Shown here: in pieces, positions 52,139 to 60,525 of the stretch | Layout: every line of letters starts with the position of its first letter | Numbering within the stretch: the first letter of the stretch is position 1 | Source of the DNA: Prevotella sp. CAG:1320 | GTDB taxonomy: Bacteria > Bacteroidota > Bacteroidia > Bacteroidales > Bacteroidaceae | Assembly (NCBI GenBank): GCA_000435635.1 | Contig: FR882115.1 | Coordinates: forward strand, 22,190-86,189 | Length of the DNA: 64,000 nt | Direction: 5' to 3' | Notes under the pieces: model-generated | The model's database searches: none | The model's input: only the letters and a program-made list of their open reading frames with translations | What the model was told of the DNA's origin: nothing | Made by a program: the position numbers and the translations under genes

Positions 52139-53325
52139 TAGCGGGAAAAAAGATTGTACTCGGAATCACAGGCTCCATAGCCGCCTATAAGGCATGCCTC
52201 ATCATCAGGGGGCTTATCAAGCGCGGAGCCGAGGTGCAAGTGGTCATTACGCCCGCTGGCAAAGAGTTCATCACGCCAGTTACGCTCTCCGCCCTCACCC
52301 ATAAGCCCGTCATCAGCGAGTTCTTCTCACAAAGGGACGGCTCTTGGCACTCCCATGTAGACTTGGGGCTATGGGCAGACGCCATGCTAATCGCGCCCTG
52401 CACGGCCTCAACGCTGGGCAAGATGGCGCATGGTATAGCCGACAACATGCTCATCACCACCTATCTTTCCATGAAAGCCCCCGTGTTCATAGCCCCCGCT
52501 ATGGACTTGGATATGTATAGCCATCCCGCCACGCAAGAAAACCTTCGCACCTTGATTGGATATGGCAATCACGTGATAGAGCCTGGTTGCGGTTTCTTGG
52601 CCAGCGGGCTGGAGGGCAAAGGCCGGATGGAAGAACCCGAGAATATCATCCAGGCATTGGAAGATTTTTTCCAGGCTCAACAAGACTTGAGAGGCAAAAA
52701 GATACTGATCACCGCAGGCCCAACCTACGAGAAAATAGACCCCGTACGCTTTATTGGCAATTACTCTTCGGGGAAGATGGGCTTCGCCTTGGCGGAAGAA
52801 TGCGCCAAGCGAGGGGCGGAAGTCACACTGATAGCCGGTCCCGTCGCGTTAAGTTGCTCAAGCGGCATACATCGCGTAAACGTGGAAAGTTGCCAAGAGA
52901 TGTATAACGCCTCGATAGAAGCCTTTCCCCTGCAAGACGCCGCCATCCTCTGCGCCGCCGTGGCCGATTTCAAGCCAGCCACGACCGCTGACCGCAAGAT
53001 AAAAAGGGGGGAAGATGGACTGCGGCTGCAATTGGAACCCACACAAGACATTGCCGCCTCGCTAGGGAAGATGAAGCGGGAGGAGCAACGATTGGTGGCA
53101 TTCGCGCTGGAGACAGACCATGAAGAGTCAAACGCCGAAAGCAAGCTGAAGAAGAAAAACGCTGATTTCGTGGTGCTCAACTCCACCCGCAACAAAGGGA
53201 CCACATTCCGCACGGACGACAACCAGATAATCATTGTCTCTCCACAAGGCAAGAAAGAATATGGCAAGAAACCGAAGGCTGAAGTGGCTCGTGACATTGT
53301 CAATGAGCTGGTGTCTATATTGTAA
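52135..53325 (+). CDS. coaBC: Bifunctional phosphopantothenoylcysteine decarboxylase / phosphopantothenate-cysteine ligase
   Basis: Two consecutive steps of coenzyme A synthesis. The 396-aa protein joins the flavin-dependent CoaC decarboxylase (KKIVLGITGSIAAYKA; APCTASTLGKMAHGIADN; APAMDLDM) to the CoaB ligase (ILITAGPTYEKIDPVRFIGN; SSGKMGFALAEE). Length and order are normal. It overlaps the previous stop by 4 bases. Confidence 0.97.
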   Translation: MIAGKKIVLGITGSIAAYKACLIIRGLIKRGAEVQVVITPAGKEFITPVTLSALTHKPVISEFFSQRDGSWHSHVDLGLWADAMLIAPCTASTLGKMAHGIADNMLITTYLSMKAPVFIAPAMDLDMYSHPATQENLRTLIGYGNHVIEPGCGFLASGLEGKGRMEEPENIIQALEDFFQAQQDLRGKKILITAGPTYEKIDPVRFIGNYSSGKMGFALAEECAKRGAEVTLIAGPVALSCSSGIHRVNVESCQEMYNASIEAFPLQDAAILCAAVADFKPATTADRKIKRGEDGLRLQLEPTQDIAASLGKMKREEQRLVAFALETDHEESNAESKLKKKNADFVVLNSTRNKGTTFRTDDNQIIIVSPQGKKEYGKKPKAEVARDIVNELVSIL

Positions 53326-54184
53326 TCCCATGGCGGCGCAAGAGCTGCAAGCCACGGTGAATATCAACCATGCCCAAGTGCAAGGCACGGACGAGTCTGT
53401 GTTCAATGACTTGCAACGCAACCTGGAGCAATTCGTCAACGACCGCCAATGGACAAACTTGCAATTCGCCAAGAGCGAGCGCATTGTTTGCAGCTTCAAC
53501 ATCACCGTGACCGCCTATGACCGGGACAACAACCTTTTCACCTGCAAGGCCATCATACAGGCGAACCGCCCTGTCTACAATTCCGCTTACACCACCACTA
53601 TCTACAGCAATACCGACAACGACTTCACCTTCCAATACGCCCAGTTTGACCAGCTCAACTATTCGGATGAATACATAGACAATTCACTGACCGCACTGAT
53701 GGCCTACTACGCCTATCTCATCATAGGCATCAACCTGGACACCTTCGCCCCCATGGGCGGAACCGACGTGCTGCAACGCTGCCTCAACGTGGCCAACAAC
53801 GCCCAAAACCTGGACATGCCAGGATGGAAGGCTTTCGAGGATGACCGCAATCGCTACGCCATCATCAACGATTACCTGGACGGGGGCTTGCAACCCCTGC
53901 GGCAGTTGCAGTATGACTATTACCGCAAAGGGCTGGACGAAATGGCCAACCAGGTGGAAAGAGGAAGAACGGAAATCACCCAAGCACTGGATACGCAGCT
54001 GAGACAGGCAAGGGAGAACAAGCCTTTGAGCATGTGGCCGCAGATATGGACAGACTACAAGAGGGACGAATTGGCCAATATCTACCAAGGGAAAGGCACC
54101 GCGAAAGAGAAAGAGAAGATTTACGAGTTGCTCTCAAGCATCAATCCCTCGCAAGAAAACGCATGGTCTAAACTTCGACAATAA
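53261..54184 (+). CDS. DUF4835 family exported protein
   Basis: A 307-aa Bacteroidetes protein of unknown function, with a signal peptide (MARNRRLKWLVTLSMSWCLY...AAQ) and conserved elements VFNDLQRNLEQFVNDRQWTN, NDFTFQYAQFDQLNY and GTDVLQRCLNVANNAQN. I take ATG 53261; 53234 is possible. Its start lies within the end of coaBC (65-base overlap), and its stop is 2 bases before recN. This position between coaBC and recN is typical of the order. Confidence 0.88.
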   Translation: MARNRRLKWLVTLSMSWCLYCNPMAAQELQATVNINHAQVQGTDESVFNDLQRNLEQFVNDRQWTNLQFAKSERIVCSFNITVTAYDRDNNLFTCKAIIQANRPVYNSAYTTTIYSNTDNDFTFQYAQFDQLNYSDEYIDNSLTALMAYYAYLIIGINLDTFAPMGGTDVLQRCLNVANNAQNLDMPGWKAFEDDRNRYAIINDYLDGGLQPLRQLQYDYYRKGLDEMANQVERGRTEITQALDTQLRQARENKPLSMWPQIWTDYKRDELANIYQGKGTAKEKEKIYELLSSINPSQENAWSKLRQ

Positions 54185-54186
54185 CA

Positions 54187-55851
54187 ATGCTGACACATCT
54201 ATACATAAAAAACTATACGCTCATCGACCTGCTCGACATCTCCTTTCACGAGGGTTTCTCGGTCATCACGGGAGAGACTGGGGCGGGAAAGAGCATCATC
54301 TTGGGAGCGATCGGGCTGCTGCTGGGCAACAGGGCGGACTCCAAAGCCATCAAGCCAGGTTGTGACCGCTGCGTGATAGAAGCCCAGTTTGACCTCTCGC
54401 GCTATGAGCTGGAAGATTTCTTCCTCAACCACGACATAGACTATTGCCCTGCCGACACTATCATCCGCAGGGAACTTACGTCAGCGGGAAAGAGCCGTGC
54501 CTTCATCAACGATACCCCCGTGCCGCTGGCCACCATGCGGGAACTTGGCGAGACACTGGTGGATATCCATTCGCAACATCAGAATCTGCTGCTGCAGAAA
54601 GAGGATTTCCAACTGCAAGTGGTGGACATCATAGCCGGAGACAAGCATTTGTCAAAAGACTACGCCCAAGCCTTCCTCGCCTACCAGCGGAAAGAGAGAG
54701 AACTGCGTGCCGCGAAAGAGGAAGCGCGACGCCAGCAAGACAACGAGGACTACCTGCGCTATCAGTATAACGAACTGGAACAAGCCCAACTGCAAGCGGG
54801 CGAACAAGCGCAAGTGGAGCAAGAGACACAGGCCATGACCCATGCCGAGGACATCAAGTCGGCACTCTATACCGCCTGCAACGCCCTCAATGGCGATGAA
54901 GGCGGAGCGATTGCCTCGTTGCGTGAAGCCTCTCGCCAATTGCAATCCATCGGGCAAGTATACCCACAAGCGCAATCCCTTCTGGAAAGACTGGACTCCT
55001 GCGACATCGAACTGAAAGACATCGCCGATGACTTAAGCCAGAAAATGGAACGAGTGGACTTCGACCCCGCTCTTCTGGAGAAACTCAACGCCAGGCTGGA
55101 CACCCTCTACGCCCTGCAACGGAAATACCACGCAGAAGACGAGGAGCAACTGATAGCCCTCAGGGACAACCTGGCCCGGCAACTAGACCAGTTGGAACAC
55201 GGAGAGGAGAACATAGCCATGTTGGCGGCTGAAGTGGAAAAGCTGCTGCAGGATTGCGAGGAGAAAGCCCAACTGCTGACCGAGACACGCCGACAGGCCG
55301 CCCAGAAGGTAGCCGAGGAAATGCGCCAAAGGCTCATACCCCTTGGCATGCCCCGTGTCAGGTTTGAGGTAAAGATGGAACAAAAGCCGCTGAGCGTGGA
55401 CGGAAAGGACAAGATATCATTCCTTTTCAGTGCCAACACAGGTACGCCTGCCATGCCCGTCAGCCAAATAGCGTCGGGTGGAGAGATAGCCCGCGTAATG
55501 CTCTCGCTCAAAGCCATGATAAGCGGAACCATCAAGTTGCCCACCATCATCTTCGACGAGATAGACACGGGGGTAAGCGGCAGCATAGCCGAACGCATGG
55601 CCCACATCATGCGAGAGATGGGAGCGGCCAACAGGCAAGTGATTTCCATCACCCACCTGCCACAGATAGCGGCCTTGGGCAGCCACCACTACAAGGTTGC
55701 CAAGCAGGAGACCGCCCTAGGAACGGTGAGCGTGATGAAAGAACTCACGCCCGAGGAGAGAGTGGCCGAGATAGCGGGCATGCTGAGCGGCAGCGACGTG
55801 ACCGAGGCCGCGCTGGCCAATGCACGCACACTCCTGAAAACAGAAAATTGA
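54187..55851 (+). CDS. recN: DNA repair protein RecN
   Basis: An SMC-like ATPase for double-strand-break repair. The 554-aa product has Walker A GETGAGKSIILGA at the N-terminus, long central coiled coils (about 155-380), and the C-terminal ABC signature region QIASGGEIARVMLSLKAM with Walker B TIIFDEIDTGVSG. Complete and of normal length. Confidence 0.97.
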   Translation: MLTHLYIKNYTLIDLLDISFHEGFSVITGETGAGKSIILGAIGLLLGNRADSKAIKPGCDRCVIEAQFDLSRYELEDFFLNHDIDYCPADTIIRRELTSAGKSRAFINDTPVPLATMRELGETLVDIHSQHQNLLLQKEDFQLQVVDIIAGDKHLSKDYAQAFLAYQRKERELRAAKEEARRQQDNEDYLRYQYNELEQAQLQAGEQAQVEQETQAMTHAEDIKSALYTACNALNGDEGGAIASLREASRQLQSIGQVYPQAQSLLERLDSCDIELKDIADDLSQKMERVDFDPALLEKLNARLDTLYALQRKYHAEDEEQLIALRDNLARQLDQLEHGEENIAMLAAEVEKLLQDCEEKAQLLTETRRQAAQKVAEEMRQRLIPLGMPRVRFEVKMEQKPLSVDGKDKISFLFSANTGTPAMPVSQIASGGEIARVMLSLKAMISGTIKLPTIIFDEIDTGVSGSIAERMAHIMREMGAANRQVISITHLPQIAALGSHHYKVAKQETALGTVSVMKELTPEERVAEIAGMLSGSDVTEAALANARTLLKTEN

Positions 55852-55877
55852 CACCTATATTATATATAAGAAAAAAC

Positions 55878-57527
55878 ATGAAGAAAACAGTACATATCTT
55901 GACGATGCTCCTGGTGAGCGTCACCATGGCGGCTCAACCCGCCGGGGTGAAAAAGGTCGCGAAAAGCACGTTCTCCCTTACCTCTTTCGACGAGAAAGGC
56001 AGTATAGTGGCCTCCACCCAAGGCGTTTTCATCGACGAGAAGGGCACGGGAATCTGCCCCTTCAAGGTTTTCGTGGGCGCGGAAAGAGCCACGGTGGTAG
56101 ACGCTGACGGTAATTCCATGGAAGTGGATGCCCTGCTGGGAGCCGACGAGCTATACGACGTGGCCAAACTCAGGGTAAAGGCTTCCACCAAGGCGGCCCC
56201 GTTGGCCACCGCGGCGGAGAAACAGGGAGCGAAAGTATGGTTAATGCCCTACTCCATCAACAATCCCCAGCCGCTCCAACTCACGCTTTCCTCCGTGGAG
56301 CGGTTCCACAACAGCTATAATTACTACATCCTTGACGGAGAAGTGCCAGACAACGCCGTGGGCTGCCCGGTCGTCAACGGCAACGGACAAGTGGTGGGCA
56401 TCATGCACAAGAGCGACAGCCACACCACGGCCGTGGATGGCGCCTATGTCAAGCAACTCTCTGTCAGCGGACTTTCGTCACTCGACGCCTCGTTGCAAGA
56501 GACGGGCGTGCGCACGGCTCTGCCCGACAATGAGGAGGAAGCCATCACCATGATGACGCTCAAGAAAGGCTCGGTGAAAGAAGACACCTACAGAGCCTAC
56601 GTGGACGAGTTCCTGGAGAAGTTTCCCACGTCCTCTTTCGGATACCAGGAACTGGGCTTGATACAAATGGGGCAAGACCTGTTCGACGAGGCCAGCAAGA
56701 CCATGGAAGCCGCCATCAAGCAAAGCAGGGCCAAGGACGAGGCCCACAGCGACTACGCCAACTTGATTTACCAGAAAAACATATACAAGTCAGACAAGCC
56801 CTACGAGCCATGGACACTGGACAAGGCCCTGGAAGAGGCGAAAACCGCCTACGGAATCAACCCGCAACCCATATACCAGCACCAGGAGGCGCAAATCATC
56901 TTCGCCCAAGGCAAATACCAAGAGGCTTACGACATCTTCATGGCACTCACCAAATCGTCCATCTCCAACGCCGAGCTTTACTATGAGGCCGCGCAAAGCA
57001 AAATCCGCCTGAACGCGCCCGACACTGAAATCAGGGTCTTGCTGGACAGTGCCGTCAACGTGGGCAAGCGCATGGGCACAGGGGAAGCGCCTTATATTCT
57101 CGCCCGCGCGCAATACCTGCACGACAAAGGCGAATACCGCGAGGCACTCAAGGACTACAACGCCTACGACACCCTCACCGCCACCACCGACCCCGTGTTC
57201 TTCTACCTGCGATACAAGTGCGAGACCCAGGTGCGCCAGTGGCAACAAGCTCTCTTCGATATCGCCCGCGCCTGCTTCCTCAATCCCAAAGAACCTACCT
57301 ACTTCGCGGAGTGGGCTTCGCTTGACTTACGGGTGAAACGCTATGACGAGGCCGTCAGCGCGGCCACCAAGTGCATAGAGCTGGCTCCCGAATACGCCGA
57401 TGGCTACCTGCTGCTGGGATTGGCGCAGATAGAGAAAGGCATGAAGGAGGAAGGACTCAAGAACCTGGAGAAAGCCAAGGAACTGGGAGACACCCGAGCG
57501 GAACAGTACATTGAGAAAAACAAGTAA
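55878..57527 (+). CDS. TPR protein with a degenerate trypsin-like domain
   Basis: A 549-aa exported protein. Signal peptide MKKTVHILTMLLVSVTMAAQ; residues about 28-190 follow a trypsin-fold pattern, but the catalytic His position reads CPFKVFVGA (Lys where relatives have NYHVF.GA) and the Ser position reads VGCPVVNGNGQVVG (Gly-Cys-Pro where GxSGSP is expected). The Asp-region LYDVAKLRV is kept. It is therefore likely non-proteolytic, unless the Cys acts. From about residue 225 on come five to six TPR-like repeats. I take the ATG at 55878; an earlier frame start at 55848 overlaps recN. Confidence 0.85.
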   Translation: MKKTVHILTMLLVSVTMAAQPAGVKKVAKSTFSLTSFDEKGSIVASTQGVFIDEKGTGICPFKVFVGAERATVVDADGNSMEVDALLGADELYDVAKLRVKASTKAAPLATAAEKQGAKVWLMPYSINNPQPLQLTLSSVERFHNSYNYYILDGEVPDNAVGCPVVNGNGQVVGIMHKSDSHTTAVDGAYVKQLSVSGLSSLDASLQETGVRTALPDNEEEAITMMTLKKGSVKEDTYRAYVDEFLEKFPTSSFGYQELGLIQMGQDLFDEASKTMEAAIKQSRAKDEAHSDYANLIYQKNIYKSDKPYEPWTLDKALEEAKTAYGINPQPIYQHQEAQIIFAQGKYQEAYDIFMALTKSSISNAELYYEAAQSKIRLNAPDTEIRVLLDSAVNVGKRMGTGEAPYILARAQYLHDKGEYREALKDYNAYDTLTATTDPVFFYLRYKCETQVRQWQQALFDIARACFLNPKEPTYFAEWASLDLRVKRYDEAVSAATKCIELAPEYADGYLLLGLAQIEKGMKEEGLKNLEKAKELGDTRAEQYIEKNK

Positions 57528-57542
57528 TCCACAAACGGCACC

Positions 57543-58157
57543 ATGGGCAATATGGATTTCAAGAAATTGGCGAGCCTCTGCGTCCAGAAATACAAAAACT
57601 CGCTGGACAATGAGCGTGAACGCTATGTGGACACCCTGTTCGTGGCCATCACGGAAAAGGACGACGTACTCTGCTCCAAGATACCGAGCATACTCGAACA
57701 GGCCTCCAAATGCGTCCTGATACACTAGAAAAAGCAACTGGCAGTCACCAATTGGTATTCTTGGTATAAAGTAGACTATATCGACGGGAATGGATGCGTG
57801 ACCGACGGCAACCTGGGCCAAGGCTTCAAGCTTTCCATCTCCTCGCGCGACACGTTCGCCAACCAGGTGATGTCCCTCTACCACGGCTACCACAAACTGT
57901 ACGCCTGCCGCAGACCCTGGGAGGACAACATGGCCAAGGTATGGAAACTGTACTCCATGACCAAGAAAATGGAGACAGACAAAGAAATAGAACTCACGGC
58001 GAGACTTTTCCGCTCAGACGAGAAGATACTGGAAATGGAAAGGAAAATCGCCAGCCACGAGTTCACCAACCTTCTCTTGGAGCAAGAGAGAGACCAATAC
58101 AAGAGTCTGCTCGATGAAATCAAGGAAATGGTGAACAGCCAGCATACACGAGAATAA
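57543..58157 (+). pseudogene. Unknown gene interrupted by an in-frame amber codon
   Basis: The first part, 57543-57728, encodes 61 residues (MGNMDFKKLASLCVQKYKNS...). After TAG at 57726 the same frame continues without further stops to 58157, giving KKQLAVTNWYSWYKVDY, FKLSISSRDTFANQVMSLYH and a C-terminal coiled coil (LEMERKIASHEFTNLLLEQE). Read through, the product would be 204 residues. A GTG at 57798 could restart translation (119 aa). No family recognised. Whether the stop is a mutation or functional cannot be told. Confidence 0.6.
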
Positions 58158-58160
58158 GGT

Positions 58161-58198
58161 AAAGGTTCCCTTGGGCAAGGGAACCTTTATTCATTTTC
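58161..58198 (+). terminator. Intrinsic terminator after the amber-split gene
   Basis: Stem AAAGGTTCCCTT / AAGGGAACCTTT with a four-base loop, then ATTCATTTT. Confidence 0.85.
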
Positions 58199-58301
58199 CA
58201 TGATGGCTCGCGGGCGCGGCAAGATGATACTTGGTAAACTCCTTAATCGTCTCTCACCGCCCACTAGACCCGCCCATTGAAACATCCAATCTGTTTGCCC
58301 T

Positions 58302-58411
58302 TGGAAACAACTTGTTTCGCTTGGCAATTCAAGTTATTTTGCTCATCAAAATAACTTGTTTTCCTAGGCAAAATAACTTGTTTCGCATTCCAAGAAAACT
58401 TGTCTTGAAAA
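58302..58411 (+). repeat. Family A 22-bp tandem palindromic repeats, five units
   Basis: Units start at 58302, 58324, 58346, 58368 and 58390, the largest family A array here. Core GCAAAATAACTTGTTT. A family B array follows 117 bases downstream. The 560-base gap before the tRNA otherwise shows only the promoter. Confidence 0.8.
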
Positions 58412-58527
58412 ACCCGCAAAACGATTGGCGGAACTGAACGCTTGTTCGCTTTTCATTCCCCATTGAGCCGCCTCGCCATGGTGGCACACCCCACGCGAAG
58501 CATTCCATGGAGATTCGCTAAAAAAGC

Positions 58528-58616
58528 CAGTACTACTGCCCTGGGGATTTCAGTACTACTGATATCCGATTTCAGTACTACTGAAAACGAAAAGCAGTAG
58601 TACTGACTTTTCGAAA
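58528..58616 (+). repeat. Family B 22-bp tandem palindromic repeats, four units
   Basis: Units at 58528 (23 bases), 58551, 58573 and 58595; cores CAGTACTACTG and CAGTAGTACTG. The last unit ends TACTGACTTTT as in the other family B arrays. Confidence 0.8.
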
Positions 58617-58671
58617 ACGCCCTTGTTTGTTAATAAACATTAACGCACGGAAAATTCCTTGCCATATATTT

Positions 58672-58701
58672 TTGAGGACAAATAATAATTCGTACCTTTG
58701 C
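58672..58701 (+). promoter_or_regulatory. Promoter of tRNA-Phe
   Basis: TTG, 18 bases, TACCTTTGC; 20 bases upstream of the tRNA. Confidence 0.7.
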
Positions 58702-58721
58702 ACCCGCAAACGAGAAACAAT

Positions 58722-58794
58722 GGTACCTTAGCTCAGGTGGTAGAGCATCGGACTGAAAATCCGTGTGTCCTTGGTTCGACTCCAAGAGGTACCA
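58722..58794 (+). tRNA. tRNA-Phe (anticodon GAA)
   Basis: 73 bases with a 7-bp acceptor stem GGTACCT / AGGTACC, D stem GCTC/GAGC, anticodon loop CTGAAAA (GAA), T arm CTTGG-TTCGACT-CCAAG and discriminator A. CCA is not encoded. The outermost anticodon-stem position (27-43) is a T-T mismatch. A terminator follows. Confidence 0.95.
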
Positions 58795-58808
58795 CTCCTC
58801 CTTTCATT

Positions 58809-58838
58809 GGCGGTCCTCGCAAGAGGCCGCCTTTTTTG
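58809..58838 (+). terminator. Intrinsic terminator of tRNA-Phe
   Basis: Stem GGCGG-TCCTC / GAGG-CCGCC with a short loop followed by TTTTTTG. Confidence 0.85.
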
Positions 58839-58883
58839 TTTTCACACTCTTTCACCACCTTTATCTTAATTTTTGCTCATTTG

Positions 58884-58916
58884 TTTGCCAAGGCAATAAA
58901 TAATGTCTATATTCGC
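58884..58916 (+). promoter_or_regulatory. Promoter of the GH28 gene (TTCGC variant)
   Basis: TTTG, 20 bases, TATATTCGC; 28 bases upstream of the GH28 start. Confidence 0.65.
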
Positions 58917-58943
58917 GAAGAATAAACTATTTACACATCTACT

Positions 58944-60344
58944 ATGAACAGAATCTTGATAACAGCCTTCATGCTGCTAAGCGCGCTCACGTCCATGGCG
59001 CAAACCGACTACGGCAAGTATTACGAGAACCTGCCCACGGAAATGCCCGTGCCTACCCTACCCTCCATACCCGACAACAAAGTGAACTTGGCCGACTTCG
59101 GAGCCGTGGGCGACGGGGTGACCCTCAATACCGAAGCCATCAGCAAGGCCATCAACCAGCTCAGCAAAATGGGCGGCGGACACTTGATAGTACCCGCGGG
59201 AATATGGCGCACGGGGCTCATCTCGCTGAAAGACAACATCGACCTCCACTTGGAAAAGAACGCCATACTGATGTTCTCACCCGACAAGAAAGACCTCCTC
59301 AAGCTGAAAGACGGAAAGATGGACGACAAGGCCACGCCCTTCATCAACGTGAGCAAGCGCAAGAACGTCTCCATCACGGGCGAGGGAACCATAGACGGAA
59401 ACGGAGAATGGTGGAGACCCGTGAAGCGGAACAAGGTGAGCGACACGGAGTGGAACGTGTTCAAGAGCATGGGCGGCACCGTGACCGAGAAGGGAGACCT
59501 GTGGTATCCTTTTGACCTGACCCACTACGAGAATATTTGCGCTGACAAGGAGACGCAAGAGAAATACCGCAACCACATGATACGCTTCACCGACTGCGAA
59601 AACGTGCTCGTGCAAGGAGTGACACTACTCAACTCTCCCAAATTCCACTTGATACCCACCCGCTGCGATAACGTCATCATTGACGGCATCACGGTGAAGT
59701 GTCCCTGGAACGCGCAAAATGGCGACGCCATAGACATCAGCAGCTGCAAGAACGTGCTTATCGTCAATAACGTAGTGGACGCTGGAGACGACGGCATCTG
59801 CATGAAAGCAGGGGCGGGAGCCAAGGGCGTGGAATATGGCCCTTGCGAGAACATCAACATCCAGAACAATACCGTCTACCACGCCCATGGAGGCTTCGTG
59901 ATAGGCAGCGAGTTCTCTGGCGGCGTGAAGAACGTGGTGGTGCGCGACAACAAGTTCTGCGGCACAGATACGGGATTGCGCTTCAAGAGCGCCGTGAAGA
60001 GAGGCGGCAAGACCGAGAAGCTTTTCATAGACCATATCTACATGACGGACATCAAGGACGAGGCCATCGTCTTCGAGACCACTTACTTCGACAACCACGT
60101 GGGTGCCAAGAAGCAACAGGCCGCCGCCACCCAGGAATACGCCCCCGAATTCCAGGACATCCATATCAGCGACATCGTGGTGAATGGGTGCGAGACGGGC
60201 ATCGCGGCTCATGGAGCCGAGGGAATGGTGCACGACATCACCGTCAGCAATTCCCTTATCTTCTACAACAAAACCGCCAAAGACATAGACCCCGCCTGCA
60301 AGATAACGCTAAACAACGTGAAGTTCACCACCTTTGGCGAGTGA
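58944..60344 (+). CDS. GH28-family polygalacturonase
   Basis: A pectin-degrading glycosidase acting on galacturonan-type chains. The 466-aa product has a signal peptide (MNRILITAFMLLSALTSMAQ) and a right-handed beta-helix. Catalytic motifs are NGDAID (about residue 258), AGDDGICMK (280), AHGGFVIGSE (313, in place of G-H-G) and LRFKS (346, in place of RIK). It starts after a pectate-lyase-like N-terminus (VNLADFGAVGDGVTLNTEAI). Monocistronic, between its own promoter and a terminator; no SusC/D genes are adjacent. Confidence 0.94.
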   Translation: MNRILITAFMLLSALTSMAQTDYGKYYENLPTEMPVPTLPSIPDNKVNLADFGAVGDGVTLNTEAISKAINQLSKMGGGHLIVPAGIWRTGLISLKDNIDLHLEKNAILMFSPDKKDLLKLKDGKMDDKATPFINVSKRKNVSITGEGTIDGNGEWWRPVKRNKVSDTEWNVFKSMGGTVTEKGDLWYPFDLTHYENICADKETQEKYRNHMIRFTDCENVLVQGVTLLNSPKFHLIPTRCDNVIIDGITVKCPWNAQNGDAIDISSCKNVLIVNNVVDAGDDGICMKAGAGAKGVEYGPCENINIQNNTVYHAHGGFVIGSEFSGGVKNVVVRDNKFCGTDTGLRFKSAVKRGGKTEKLFIDHIYMTDIKDEAIVFETTYFDNHVGAKKQQAAATQEYAPEFQDIHISDIVVNGCETGIAAHGAEGMVHDITVSNSLIFYNKTAKDIDPACKITLNNVKFTTFGE

Positions 60345-60384
60345 AGCCAAAAGAGAAATCAAGCGTAACGACAATCGCGTAAGT

Positions 60385-60422
60385 AGAGGTGCCTTCCGCC
60401 GATAAACGCGGAAGGCACCTCT
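60385..60422 (+). terminator. Intrinsic terminator of the GH28 gene
   Basis: Stem AGAGGTGCCTTCCGC / GCGGAAGGCACCTCT with an eight-base loop; only a weak T-rich tail. Confidence 0.75.
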
Positions 60423-60447
60423 ATCGTCAATATTTTCCCGCCTCAGC

Positions 60448-60479
60448 TTGGGCATTTAAAATGTTTTGCGTATATTCGC
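60448..60479 (+). promoter_or_regulatory. Promoter of the exbB operon (TTCGC variant)
   Basis: TTG, 20 bases, TATATTCGC; the -7 box is identical to that of the GH28 gene. Confidence 0.65.
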
Positions 60480-60525
60480 GGCGTAAGAGACAAACCATTC
60501 CCGAAATAGGCAAACAAGAGACAAC

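Noticed and set aside
12899..58616. The repeat arrays as CRISPR
   Set aside because: Units of 22 bases leave only six to ten bases between cores, far too little for spacers, and no cas genes are present.
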